From assembly GCA_003222945.1 (NCBI GenBank), contig QHXM01000158.1, forward strand, positions 1 through 47,500: a stretch of 47,500 nucleotides of DNA. Direction: 5' to 3'. The notes below the pieces were generated by a model. The model saw only the letters and a program-made list of their open reading frames with translations. It was not told the origin of the DNA and searched no databases. Origin of the DNA: Acidobacteriota bacterium. Lineage in GTDB: Bacteria; Acidobacteriota; Blastocatellia; Pyrinomonadales; Pyrinomonadaceae. Shown piece by piece: positions 15,929 to 24,075 of this stretch. Numbering within the stretch: position 1 is the first letter of the stretch; each line of letters starts with the position of its first letter. The translations under genes and the position numbers were made by a program.

Positions 15929-16006
15929 CTAAAACAGGAAGCGCCAGAAGAATAGTACGCTCAGAAGCAGGACAATCGTGATGACGATGATTTTAATCAG
16001 GCTCAC
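15929..16006 (-). CDS. 25-residue single-helix membrane peptide
   Basis: Small ORF, GTG start, 26 codons with the stop. It encodes SLIKIIVITIVLLLSVLFF followed by WRFLF, almost entirely one transmembrane helix with a basic/aromatic end. GAGGAG at 16013-16018 lies 6 nt before the start, one of the best ribosome-binding sites in the window. The stop is 7 nt before the ATG of the VWA-PurH frame, so the two should be co-translated from the promoter at 16084-16113. I do not recognise a family. A tiny membrane partner of the VWA protein is possible but unproven. Confidence 0.6.
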   Translation of the reverse strand: MSLIKIIVITIVLLLSVLFFWRFLF

Positions 16007-16083
16007 AGCCGTCTCCTCGTGCGAAGGCTCAAAAGGGAAGGTTGATTCAATGGCCGCTAACAAATCGGCGTCAAGCAGGGCTT

Positions 16084-16113
16084 ATTCTAGTTGCGTGCGC
16101 GTGAGGATGTCAA
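16084..16113 (-). promoter_or_regulatory. Strong sigma-70-type promoter for the small peptide and VWA-PurH genes
   Basis: Minus strand: consensus -35 TTGACA (16108-16113), 18-nt spacer, -10 TAGAAT (16084-16089, five of six consensus bases). The predicted start near 16077 gives a leader of about 70 nt before the GTG at 16006. Confidence 0.65.
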
Positions 16114-16160
16114 TGTAAACCCTTGGCGAGTGGTGAGTCAGTTCATACGAGTAGAATTCA

Positions 16161-16252
16161 AACAGGATGGACAGGATAAAAGAAGAAAGAGAAATGAAGC
16201 AGTCTATTCGCTTCTCTCTCTTCTTATCCTGCCTATCCTGTCTATCCCTGTT
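16161..16252. repeat. Intergenic heptamer hairpin 11 with a one-unit indel
   Basis: Arms 16161-16193 and 16212-16252. The arms pair through AACAGG, GACAGGATA and AGAAGA-type blocks, but the right arm has about one extra heptamer (GGCAGGA) that the left lacks. The purine-rich arm is first in the transcript sense (minus). The element lies 17 nt after the TonB-receptor stop. Confidence 0.85.
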
Positions 16253-16269
16253 AATTCATCCACGCAATC

Positions 16270-18687
16270 TTATTTGAACCTCAAAGCGATGCGCCCGCTC
16301 AGTAGGCGCGGGAAGCCCACGTGCGTGCCGCTGAAGACCGATTCAAAGTTGTATAGGAATAGCTCGTTCGTCAGATTCTGAACGTCGAACTGCAAGTTAA
16401 GAGTTGCGTGATCGGTTTTCAGAACGTCTGCGCCTACAGACAGGTCGAGAATCATGCGTGGGCGAACGCGGCCACGTTGAAAGTCAATCTCGTTGTAGAG
16501 GCGCGGATCAAAACCGTTTGAGACAAACTGCGCGAGCGTTGTGCCCGGCTCAACTTCTGTCGGCACGCCTGAGTCGTAGCGACCGTTGAAGATCGCATAG
16601 ATGCCCTTCGGATGGTTGTAGCTTAGTTGGAACTGCATCTCGTTGCGCTGGTCGTGGTCCGCGTCGAATTTAATTCCGGGAACGAAGAGGCTTGAGATGT
16701 CTTTGCCTAAGAACAGGCCGCCGCTGATGGGCGTGAACTCAAAGGCATGAGCGTTGGCGAAGGAGAGGAAGCCTCGGAAGCCATGCACCTCGATTGACTC
16801 AAGACGCAATTCCTCGCCCGTCACGCGCCCGCTTGATATTGCAATCGGAAATATCACGCCGGTCTCGAAGAACTGATCCTTGTCTGAGAAGTTCTCAACT
16901 CGCTTTTGATAGACAGTCGCGGTGAGACGGAAGAAGCGCGAGAGAAGTTGCTGCGCGCCGACCTCGAAAGAGTTCTCCTTGTCGGGCAGGATGGGCTGAA
17001 CAGTCGTGAAGCCTTGCAGCACAGCTATGGGCGAGATGGCAGCGGCCTGCGCGGAGCTTGCGAGCAGAAGATTCTCGACTGGCGGTGGCTGGAACAGCCG
17101 GTTGTACGAGGCGCGAAGCGTCGTCTTCGTGCTAGGAATGTAGTAAGCGAGTCCTACGCGCGGGCTGAACGCACCTTCTTTGATGACGAGCTTATAGTTG
17201 TCGTAACGAAGCCCCACGTCGAGCGTGAGATTCTTAACGAGCGCAAAGTGGTCCTGAGCGTAGGCACTCAGCGTGCGGCCCTTCCTGCTGTCGTTGAATA
17301 CGAAAGGATTCACGGCAGTAAAGCGATTGACAGGATTCGGGAAGACGTTGCCCGCGTCGTCAACGATTGGGTCAAAGGGCTGCGTCGGGTAGAAGCTGAA
17401 GTTCTCGCGCACGGGCGTGATTGTCACCTGACCGCCGAATTTTAGATTATGCGAGCCGCGTGTCAGAGAAAGCGATGCGATAGCGCCGTAGTTTTGAAGT
17501 GTACGATCCTGAGTTGCGACGACGGGCGTTGACAAGCGATTGCTTAATAGTTCCGCCGTGCCGTAGCGATTGAAGATGGAGATTTGGCCTACCGCACTAG
17601 GCGAAAAGATGTGCTGGTAAGTAATGTTCTGCGAGTCGTCGCGCAGGCGCTCGCGCTCGTCCTGGCCTGCAAGCTCTTGTTCAAGACGGTTCGGGACTTG
17701 AAAGTTCGAGCCGCCGAAAGTGAGCGTGGCGTGCACTGTGTCGTTCGCGCTGAATTGATAGTCGAAGCGGAAGAAACCTTTGCCTGTGCGACCGAAGTTA
17801 TGAAAGTTATCAATCGTAGGCGGGTCAAGATAGCGCTGCGATGTTGTGGCCGAAAGGTTAGTCAGAAAACCGAACCTCTTGGTGTGCGTTGAAAAATCTG
17901 CGCCAACTTCGCCTGTAGAAAAACTTCCGCCTGAAAAAGAGAGGCCGCCCTGTGTTGGAACTTCAAGGCCGGAGCGCGTGTTGACGTTGATGACGCCAGC
18001 GAGCTTGTCGCCAAACTCAGCCGGGATGCCGCCCGTCAAAACTTCAACGGTGCGAAGCGTCCGCGCGTCAACGCTCGTTGAGAAAATCGCCGAGAGATTG
18101 TCTGTGACGGGCACACCGTCAATGACATATTGAACCTGCGACTCAGAGCCGCGCGGGTGCATACGCCCGTTGTCGTCTGTGACGAAGCCTGGTGTGGACG
18201 CGACAATATTTTCTATGGCGCGCGATGGCGTTGCACCGACTGGGCGTTCAAGCACAGTTTGATTGATGTCCGTGTCTGAAGACGTGCGGTCCGATTCTAC
18301 GTCAACAGAGTTGGAAGCTGTGACTGTAACGCTCGCGGCTGTGCCAGCCACGTTGAGCGTGAGATCGACGCTGAGAGGAATGTTGCTTTCGAGATCAACT
18401 GGCTGTTCGGCGGCTTGAAAGCCTGCGGCTTCGGCGTGGATCGTGTAAGTGTTGAAGGGAACGTTGACGAGCTTGAAAGTGCCGTCCGTGTCAGTCTGTG
18501 CAGATTGTGTGTATCCTGTGACGCTCTGCTTGACTGTGACTTTGGCGCTCGGCACAACTGCGCCGTTCGGGTCTTTGACCGTGCCTTGAATTGTGCCTAT
18601 GCGTGCCTGCGCATGAACCGCAGCGGAAGTTAAGAGCAGGGCAGTGAAAATGGGAAGAGCGACGGAAATTATCTTTCTACGAAACAT
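16270..18687 (-). CDS. TonB-dependent receptor with carboxypeptidase-regulatory N-terminal domain
   Basis: Outer-membrane receptor of 805 residues. Signal peptide 1-26 (ending VHA). A CarboxypepD_reg-like beta-sandwich follows (GTIQGTVKDPNGAVVPSAKVTV, FKLVNVPFNTYTIHAEAAGF), then the plug (ENIVASTPGFVTDDNGR, YVIDGVPVTDNLSAIFSTSVDARTL, EVLTGGIPAEFGDKLAGVINV), then a 22-strand-type barrel ending FKLxxx-like in SGRIALRFK with the terminal Phe usual for barrel insertion. No clear TonB box is visible. The next gene upstream codes for a small exported His/Cys protein, so a metal or metal chelate is one possible cargo; this is inference only. A palindrome lies 96 nt upstream. Confidence 0.88.
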   Translation of the reverse strand: MFRRKIISVALPIFTALLLTSAAVHAQARIGTIQGTVKDPNGAVVPSAKVTVKQSVTGYTQSAQTDTDGTFKLVNVPFNTYTIHAEAAGFQAAEQPVDLESNIPLSVDLTLNVAGTAASVTVTASNSVDVESDRTSSDTDINQTVLERPVGATPSRAIENIVASTPGFVTDDNGRMHPRGSESQVQYVIDGVPVTDNLSAIFSTSVDARTLRTVEVLTGGIPAEFGDKLAGVINVNTRSGLEVPTQGGLSFSGGSFSTGEVGADFSTHTKRFGFLTNLSATTSQRYLDPPTIDNFHNFGRTGKGFFRFDYQFSANDTVHATLTFGGSNFQVPNRLEQELAGQDERERLRDDSQNITYQHIFSPSAVGQISIFNRYGTAELLSNRLSTPVVATQDRTLQNYGAIASLSLTRGSHNLKFGGQVTITPVRENFSFYPTQPFDPIVDDAGNVFPNPVNRFTAVNPFVFNDSRKGRTLSAYAQDHFALVKNLTLDVGLRYDNYKLVIKEGAFSPRVGLAYYIPSTKTTLRASYNRLFQPPPVENLLLASSAQAAAISPIAVLQGFTTVQPILPDKENSFEVGAQQLLSRFFRLTATVYQKRVENFSDKDQFFETGVIFPIAISSGRVTGEELRLESIEVHGFRGFLSFANAHAFEFTPISGGLFLGKDISSLFVPGIKFDADHDQRNEMQFQLSYNHPKGIYAIFNGRYDSGVPTEVEPGTTLAQFVSNGFDPRLYNEIDFQRGRVRPRMILDLSVGADVLKTDHATLNLQFDVQNLTNELFLYNFESVFSGTHVGFPRLLSGRIALRFK

Positions 18688-18782
18688 TGCGATTTACCTC
18701 TCTGAATAAATATGTGATGCATGGCTGCTTCTTTCGCGCCTTACGATCAACCGGCGTTGAGCGAGGGAACAAAAGCAAGCGC

Positions 18783-18800
18783 CGCGAATTTCAATTCGCG
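18783..18800. promoter_or_regulatory. Palindrome upstream of the TonB receptor
   Basis: CGCGAATT-TC-AATTCGCG, an 8+2+8 perfect inverted repeat in the 165-nt gap between the small exported protein gene and the receptor gene. It could be an operator or, read on the minus strand, a stem followed after 6 nt by a short T run acting as an attenuator. Confidence 0.4.
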
Positions 18801-18852
18801 CCTGAGAGTCAAGCGCCTGATTGTTGGTCAATGCGCGTGGACTCGGTCGGTT

Positions 18853-19245
18853 TTAGACGAGAGAAGTAAAAGGTGGAGCACGCCCGCGTCTTGGCGTGTC
18901 GGTTTGCGAAAGATAAGAGATAGCAACCGCAGGCGCGTGCGTCGTCTGTTCTTGCGGCGCGATGACCTGAGGCTGTGGATTGAAAAGTGTGGTTGATAGG
19001 TTCTGGTGTAGCTGGCAGATTAGACAACCAGCGATTGAATCAGAATCATCGAGCGAAGAACTTGTGTCGCTCGGTCTGCTCGCTACTGTTTCAATCGTCG
19101 CTGTTCGATTGACCGAGAGATTGCCGTGTTTATGAACGGCCTCGGCTGTCGTCGTGTAAGCGACAAGCAGGAGCAACACGAATGCCAGCAGGCGCGCGGA
19201 GAGCGCATGTCGGGTATGAAAAGCTGGCTTCAGGTTGCTGGTCAC
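18853..19245 (-). CDS. Small exported His/Cys-motif protein (DUF2946-like)
   Basis: 130 residues. An N-terminal signal segment (LLAFVLLLLVAYTTTAEA) is followed by VHKHGN and a CLICQLHQN motif near residue 95, then a Pro/Thr-rich tail. The HxH plus CxxC arrangement next to a TonB receptor resembles DUF2946-type proteins, which I associate with copper or other metal handling; the match is by eye and weak. The apparent start is a GTG without a good ribosome-binding site. A strong promoter lies about 40 nt upstream (19284-19312). Confidence 0.55.
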   Translation of the reverse strand: MTSNLKPAFHTRHALSARLLAFVLLLLVAYTTTAEAVHKHGNLSVNRTATIETVASRPSDTSSSLDDSDSIAGCLICQLHQNLSTTLFNPQPQVIAPQEQTTHAPAVAISYLSQTDTPRRGRAPPFTSLV

Positions 19246-19283
19246 TTGATTGATAGCTATGCTACAGTTCGATTCAAATGGAA

Positions 19284-19312
19284 AATATAAGCGCCGCGCG
19301 CGGTGGTGTCAA
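19284..19312 (-). promoter_or_regulatory. Strong sigma-70-type promoter for the small exported protein/TonB receptor unit
   Basis: Minus strand: TTGACA (19307-19312), 17-nt spacer, TATATT (19284-19289). Predicted start near 19277, about 32 nt before the GTG at 19245. Confidence 0.65.
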
Positions 19313-19368
19313 CCCGATGCATGAAGAGCCTCTGGCCGTCGTTTTGCTTCTCCTTTATTAAGACTCGA

Positions 19369-20928
19369 ATGATCCCTTTCCGGCTGCATTTCAAACAGAA
19401 GAGAAATAATGATGAGTTGCAAGCGAGCCGTCTTAAAGCGCATCGCTTCCGTCTGGCCTTGACAACAATTCTGTTCGTAATGCTCTGTGCTGTCTCATCG
19501 CGCGCCGAAGACTTGAATGTTCGCATCAGTATTATTTCGCTCTCGCCTGCGCGCGTGAAGATCGAAGGCGAACGCTCAAGCGGCGCGCGTGCCTGGTCTT
19601 TTAGGAACATCTATGCGGGCGCGATGAACTTGGGCGAGAGGATAGAGAGTTTGAGTTTGTCGGATGCTAATGGCGCGAGCGTTGCGGTCCGAAAGCTCGC
19701 GCCCGGAGAGTATGAAGCGGTGAGCGCCGCGACGCGATTTAGTTATGAAGTGAAAATGGACGCGCCAGATTTCGACTCGGACGCATCTCACGTCTCCTGG
19801 CTCACGAAGATGCGCGGATTCTTTATGCTTGGCGATCTGCTGCCACTGTCAAACGAGAAGGGAGCGGCAAAGATGAGCGGCGTCGTTCAGTTCGTTTCGC
19901 TGCCTGAAAAGTGGACTGTCGCAACGAGCGCGCGCGCCGAAGCGGAGAGCCGATTTGATGTGGATGATGTTGATAAGGCAGTCTTTTTCATTGGACAGGA
20001 TGTGCGTCGCAGGCAGCAGCGCGTCAGGTCAATGGAGTTTGAGTTTGTCACGTCGGGCGAATGGGCTTTCTCGGATGAAGACGTTGCGAGCATGGCTGTG
20101 AACATTCTTAAGGATCACGCTGAGACATTCGGCGGTGTAGCGCTCAACCATTCGATGCTGATACTCGCTCCCTTCCCGCACGCGGTCGGCGCTGATAATT
20201 GGAATGCAGAGACGCGCGGCAATACCGTGACGCTTCTCGCGGGCAAATCTCCGTCAAAAACAGCCGCGCTCGCTCAACTCAGTTTTCCACTGGCGCACGA
20301 ACTCTTTCACCTGTGGATTCCGAACGGGCTAGCACTAGACGGAAATTACGATTGGTTCTACGAAGGCTTCACGCTCTATCAGGCATTGCGCGCAGGCATT
20401 CGTTTGAACCTTCTTTCGTTTCAGGATTATCTGAATGCAATGAGCAAAGCTTACGACGCTTACAAGTCCGTGACTAATCGTGATAAGGGTTCGTTGCTCG
20501 ATGCTTCCCTAGAGCGTTGGACTGTTTCGCCTGTGCTGGTTTATAACAAGGGTATGCTCGCAGCGTTTCTCTATGACCTTACGCTTCAAAAGCAGACAAA
20601 GGGCAAGCGTTCTCTTGAAGACGTTTACAAAGAACTGTTTCGACTTTATAGAAATTCTGAAGCACGAAAAGATGGAAACGCGGCGGTCCTGTCGGTCCTG
20701 AACAGCACGGGCGATATGAAAGAGTTTACGCATCGCTACATTGAGAGCGCTGGCGCGATTGATCTTCCGGCGGCAATCGCTCCCTTCGGCCTTCAGGTTG
20801 ACGCGGGCGGCGTGCGTTCACACATATCTGTGGCCGCCTCGACAAGCGGCGCGCAACGCGATTTGTTGCGTAAATTCGGTTACAATGAGAAGACATATGC
20901 AGTGGTCGGACACGGGACGAAACGTTAA
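19369..20928 (+). CDS. Exported M61-like (glycyl-aminopeptidase family) metallopeptidase
   Basis: About 519 residues from the chosen ATG; an in-frame start at 19303 also exists and neither has a good ribosome-binding site. A membrane/signal segment (FRLALTTILFVMLCAVSSRAED) precedes a beta-rich N-domain. The zinc motif HELFH is near residue 310 with the third ligand in WFYEGFTLY about 22 residues on, the gluzincin pattern of M61 peptidases. The usual C-terminal PDZ-like part is reduced; the end (FGLQVDAGGVRSHISVAAS) matches the short form. Likely a periplasmic peptidase with unknown substrate. Confidence 0.75.
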   Translation: MIPFRLHFKQKRNNDELQASRLKAHRFRLALTTILFVMLCAVSSRAEDLNVRISIISLSPARVKIEGERSSGARAWSFRNIYAGAMNLGERIESLSLSDANGASVAVRKLAPGEYEAVSAATRFSYEVKMDAPDFDSDASHVSWLTKMRGFFMLGDLLPLSNEKGAAKMSGVVQFVSLPEKWTVATSARAEAESRFDVDDVDKAVFFIGQDVRRRQQRVRSMEFEFVTSGEWAFSDEDVASMAVNILKDHAETFGGVALNHSMLILAPFPHAVGADNWNAETRGNTVTLLAGKSPSKTAALAQLSFPLAHELFHLWIPNGLALDGNYDWFYEGFTLYQALRAGIRLNLLSFQDYLNAMSKAYDAYKSVTNRDKGSLLDASLERWTVSPVLVYNKGMLAAFLYDLTLQKQTKGKRSLEDVYKELFRLYRNSEARKDGNAAVLSVLNSTGDMKEFTHRYIESAGAIDLPAAIAPFGLQVDAGGVRSHISVAASTSGAQRDLLRKFGYNEKTYAVVGHGTKR

Positions 20929-20950
20929 GAAGTTGTGAGTTCGAGTTGAG

Positions 20951-22069
20951 ATGAGTTATCTACGAAAGATGAATTACCTGAAATTATTATCCATCTGCAC
21001 TCTCGCATTTCTGTTTGCGGGATGCAGCGTTATAGCAAAGAAAGAGGATTCGGGCAGGGTGATAGCGCGACGCGCGCAGGTGCGAAGCTCGACGGCAGTC
21101 GTAGCAGCCGATCTTGTAGAAGTTACGCGCGGCGACACGGTTGACATACTTGATTCCGAAATCGTAGAGGGCGAGAAATGGCTATTGGTCCGCGCTCACG
21201 ATCTTCAGAGCACTGAAGGCTGGATCGAAGCTCGCTACATCATGCCGCAGGACGTGTTGGACAAAGCGCGCAAGCTTGCGGATGAGGATAAAGATATTCC
21301 GCCGCAAGCGAGCGGCCAGCTTCGCGCAAGCTCGAACCTGCGTCTTAGTCCAGATTACACCAGCAACGACAACATACTGATGAAGCTCGAAAGCGGTTCG
21401 AGCTTTGAGATCATAGGATGGAAGCGCGTGCCTAAACCGAAGGGCGCGGAGAAAAAAGAGAGCGACGACGCGCCCAAAGCCGGGAGCGTGCAGACCACGA
21501 ATAAAGCTCAGAAGGAATCGGACGCGGACCAGGAGCCGGAGGAGACTACGGACCTATGGTACAAGGTGAGATTGCCCACGTCAGTTTCTCCTGCGCCTGC
21601 TGGATGGATTTACGCAAAGCAGGTGGAGTTGACCGTTCCCAGCGATATAATCTTCTATCGCGGTGGGAGCGAGTTTGTGGGATGGCACAGGTTAGACGAG
21701 GAAGCGGGTGCGAACGCTACGAATGCGCCGAAAGATAAAGATGCGGCCAAAGAGATGAAGCCCGGCAGTTGGGTCATACTTGAAAAGAGCAACACGGACG
21801 AGCCGCACAAACTGGACGAGCCTGATTTCGATCAAATCTACGTGCTAGGCTACGACAAATACAGGCAGGAGCACTACACCGCTTATCTAAGCCCGGAGCT
21901 TAAAGGCTATCTTCCGCTTCGCCTAGAAGGCACGGGCGATAACAAGACTTTCACCGTAAGAATCCAAGGCGACGACGGACAGATAAAAGACGCCAGGTAT
22001 TCAATCTCCAGAGACGACAGAGGCGTTCTTAAAGTCACGCCGCCTGAAACACAGAGGAAGAGAAGGTGA
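20951..22069 (+). CDS. SH3-domain lipoprotein
   Basis: 372 residues. The lipobox LFAGC near residue 25 predicts a lipid-anchored envelope protein. Two bacterial SH3-like modules are visible: residues about 35-100 (ARRAQVRSSTAVVAADLVEVTRGDTVDIL, KWLLVRAHD, EGWIEARYI) and about 120-230 (LRASSNLRLSPDYTSNDNILMKLESGSSFEIIGW, DLWYKVRL, AGWIYAKQVEL), separated by a Lys/Glu-rich insert. The C-terminal part is beta-rich and unrecognised. Such proteins usually bind peptidoglycan or other wall components. Starts 22 nt after the M61-like gene. Confidence 0.75.
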   Translation: MSYLRKMNYLKLLSICTLAFLFAGCSVIAKKEDSGRVIARRAQVRSSTAVVAADLVEVTRGDTVDILDSEIVEGEKWLLVRAHDLQSTEGWIEARYIMPQDVLDKARKLADEDKDIPPQASGQLRASSNLRLSPDYTSNDNILMKLESGSSFEIIGWKRVPKPKGAEKKESDDAPKAGSVQTTNKAQKESDADQEPEETTDLWYKVRLPTSVSPAPAGWIYAKQVELTVPSDIIFYRGGSEFVGWHRLDEEAGANATNAPKDKDAAKEMKPGSWVILEKSNTDEPHKLDEPDFDQIYVLGYDKYRQEHYTAYLSPELKGYLPLRLEGTGDNKTFTVRIQGDDGQIKDARYSISRDDRGVLKVTPPETQRKRR

Positions 22070-22072
22070 GGA

Positions 22073-22175
22073 AAAGCAGAATTCAGAATCCAGAAGTCCG
22101 CAATTCAGAATGATAAGGCGGAAACCGTTTTTGTTTTTCTTTTCTTCTGGACTTCTGGATTCTGAATTCTGCTTT
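22073..22175. repeat. Intergenic heptamer hairpin 12 (perfect 27-bp arms)
   Basis: Arms 22073-22099 and 22149-22175, perfectly complementary. Units include GCAGAAT, TCAGAAT, CCAGAAG. It starts 3 nt after the stop codon and ends 5 nt before the efp ATG at 22181, which has no Shine-Dalgarno. Confidence 0.95.
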
Positions 22176-22180
22176 ACGTT

Positions 22181-22604
22181 ATGTCTCTCGTCGGCGCGAA
22201 CGAGTTGAAGAAGCGAGAAGTTCGCGGAGCCTGACGTGCAAATGTCTTCAGCTTCGTTCCTCTATGCGGATGGCGACGGCTTTCATTTCATGGACGAGAC
22301 GACGTATGAGCAGTTCACATTTGAGGCTGAGCAGGTGGGCGATGAGCGAGGCTTTTTGAAAGAGGGCGTGTCGCTACAAGTCTTGAAATACAACGGCGCG
22401 CCTGTCTCTCTGCAATTGCCGCAGTTCGTTGAACTCGTTGTCACGTCAACAGAGCTTGGGATGCGCGGCGATACGGCTGCCGGAGGCGCTACGAAACAGG
22501 CTACACTTGAAACAGGGTTAGTGGTGCGCGTGCCCCTTTTCATCAAAGAGGGAGAGCGGGTGCGCGTTAACACTCAAACGGGCGAAGTCGCGGGACGAGC
22601 CTGA
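22181..22604 (+). pseudogene. efp: Elongation factor P with internal deletion and frame break
   Basis: EF-P relieves ribosome stalling at polyproline stretches. The ATG at 22181 gives MSLVGANELKKR, a normal EF-P opening, but the frame then stops at 22232-22234. In another frame the protein resumes as RSEKFAEPDVQ (from 22209) and continues through FLYADGDGFHFMDETTYEQF to the end, LETGLVVRVPLFIKEGERVRVNT, with normal domains II and III. About 45 residues are missing between the two parts: most of the KOW domain I, including the loop whose tip residue is modified in other bacteria. The join sits on AAGAAGCGAG (22209-22217), where both sides could share sequence. An internal GTG at 22236 could at best make a domain II-III fragment. 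Confidence 0.85.
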
Positions 22605-22646
22605 ACGGATTACGGAAAAGAGAACGTAAATTTAAGAGAAGGAAGA

Positions 22647-22991
22647 ATGGATATGGATAATCAAGAAGATTTCTTCGACGACATTATCAGCGATGAAGAG
22701 CTTGAGTTTGATGACGAGGAGGATTTCGACGCGGATGATTCTTTTGACGATGAAGAGGATGTGGAGGTCCGCACCGTGCTTCTGCTGAAGAACGACATGC
22801 TCGCTCTGCTGGGCTTGAAGCAATCCGGGGAGGCGGGCGTCATCGTTCGCATAGACCCGCGCCAGTCTCTGCCTTCTGCGCAGAAGTACGACGATGCTGC
22901 TGCGGCGCTCAAGTGGTTCAACCGCAGCCTTGCTACTAGCAAGCGAAACGGCTGGGAAGTAATCTTCGACGGACATCCTCTGTTCGGTTAA
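22647..22991 (+). CDS. Small protein with highly acidic N-terminus
   Basis: 114 residues, unrecognised. Residues 3-42 are mostly Asp/Glu (DFFDDIISDEELEFDDEEDF), probably disordered. Residues 43-114 look like a small globular alpha/beta domain (VRTVLLLKNDMLALLGLKQSGEAGVIVRIDPR, AAAALKWFNRSLATSKRNGWEVIFDG). AGAAGGAAG ends 2-3 nt before the ATG. It lies 42 nt from efp and 42 nt from the methyltransferase gene, in the same direction. Confidence 0.65.
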   Translation: MDMDNQEDFFDDIISDEELEFDDEEDFDADDSFDDEEDVEVRTVLLLKNDMLALLGLKQSGEAGVIVRIDPRQSLPSAQKYDDAAAALKWFNRSLATSKRNGWEVIFDGHPLFG

Positions 22992-23033
22992 GCCGAAAGT
23001 TTTTTCAATTAATACTTCTAAGGGGAAATAATT

Positions 23034-24053
23034 ATGGAAGCTACACAGCAGGGGATAGAAAATCTCAACCCGGAACTTCTACTTCAATTGAGTTTTTCGC
23101 TAGCGCCGACGAGCATCTTGTCGGCTGCGTTGACTCTCGATCTGTTCACGCGCATAGCTGCGGGCAGCAAAACAGTCGAAGAGATTGCACGCGCCGCTGA
23201 TTCGAGCGAGCGTGGGACGAGTATGCTTTTAGATGCACTCGTCGCTCTTCAACTCCTGAGTAAAAACGAAGAGCAGTACGAATTGACGCCCATGTCGGCA
23301 GAGTTTCTTGTAAGAGAAAGTCCGAACTACATTGGCGAAATGTTGAGGATGGATAGAACGTGGTACGCGTGGAGCAATCTTGCGGAGGTTGTCAGAGCGG
23401 GCAAGCCTCTTCAGGCGGTTGAATCCAGAGAGCGCGCAGAAGAGTTCTTCCCTATGCTCGTGCGCGGGCTTCACGTCATCAACACTCAGCCAGCGCGTCG
23501 CACTGCGGAAATCCTGGGCGCAGGCAGAGAGCACAAGGGAATGAGCGTGATAGACATTGCGTGCGGCTCAGGCATCTGGGGCATCGCCGTTGCAGAAGCA
23601 GACCTTGATGCTCACGTTACGGCGCAGGATTTTCCGGGACTGTTTGAGACGACGCGCGGCTATCTGAAGCGGCACGGCGTTGAAGACCGTTACGATTTTC
23701 TGCCGGGCGATCTGAAAGAGGTTGAATTCGGCGAGAATCGTTACGACTTGGCGCTCTTGGGAAACATCGTTCATTCAGAAGGCGAAGAGTCGTCGCGCGA
23801 TCTCTTCAAGCGTCTCTATAACGCTTTGAAACCCGAAGGGCGCATAGTCGTCATTGACATGATACCGAATAACGAGAGAACCGGACCGCCCTTCCCGCTC
23901 TTCTTCGCGCTCAATATGCTCGTCAATACAGAGAAGGGAAGCACGTACACTCTTGCGGAGTACACAGAGTGGCTCTCGGACGCCGGATTCAAACGTGTGG
24001 AGACAGCCGACATCCAATCTCACTCGCCAATCATCATAGGGTATAAAGATTGA
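23034..24053 (+). CDS. Dimerising SAM-dependent O-methyltransferase
   Basis: 339 residues of the plant/actinobacterial O-methyltransferase type. An N-terminal winged-helix dimerisation domain (SILSAALTLDLFTRIAAGSKTVEEIARAA...LLDALVALQLL) precedes a class I Rossmann fold with VIDIACGSGIWGIAVAEA near residue 172, QDFPGLFETT and a post-motif FALNMLVNTEKGSTYTLAEYTEWLSDAGF. The family methylates phenolic or polyketide-like hydroxyls and includes BchU/CrtF-type enzymes; the substrate here is unknown and no biosynthetic cluster surrounds it. AAGGGGA precedes the ATG. Confidence 0.8.
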   Translation: MEATQQGIENLNPELLLQLSFSLAPTSILSAALTLDLFTRIAAGSKTVEEIARAADSSERGTSMLLDALVALQLLSKNEEQYELTPMSAEFLVRESPNYIGEMLRMDRTWYAWSNLAEVVRAGKPLQAVESRERAEEFFPMLVRGLHVINTQPARRTAEILGAGREHKGMSVIDIACGSGIWGIAVAEADLDAHVTAQDFPGLFETTRGYLKRHGVEDRYDFLPGDLKEVEFGENRYDLALLGNIVHSEGEESSRDLFKRLYNALKPEGRIVVIDMIPNNERTGPPFPLFFALNMLVNTEKGSTYTLAEYTEWLSDAGFKRVETADIQSHSPIIIGYKD

Positions 24054-24075
24054 AGAGATTGGAAATTTTTTCGCA

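Noticed and set aside
16906-17445. 179-codon plus-strand frame opposite the TonB receptor
   Set aside because: Charged shadow frame inside a barrel-coding region with no start signal.
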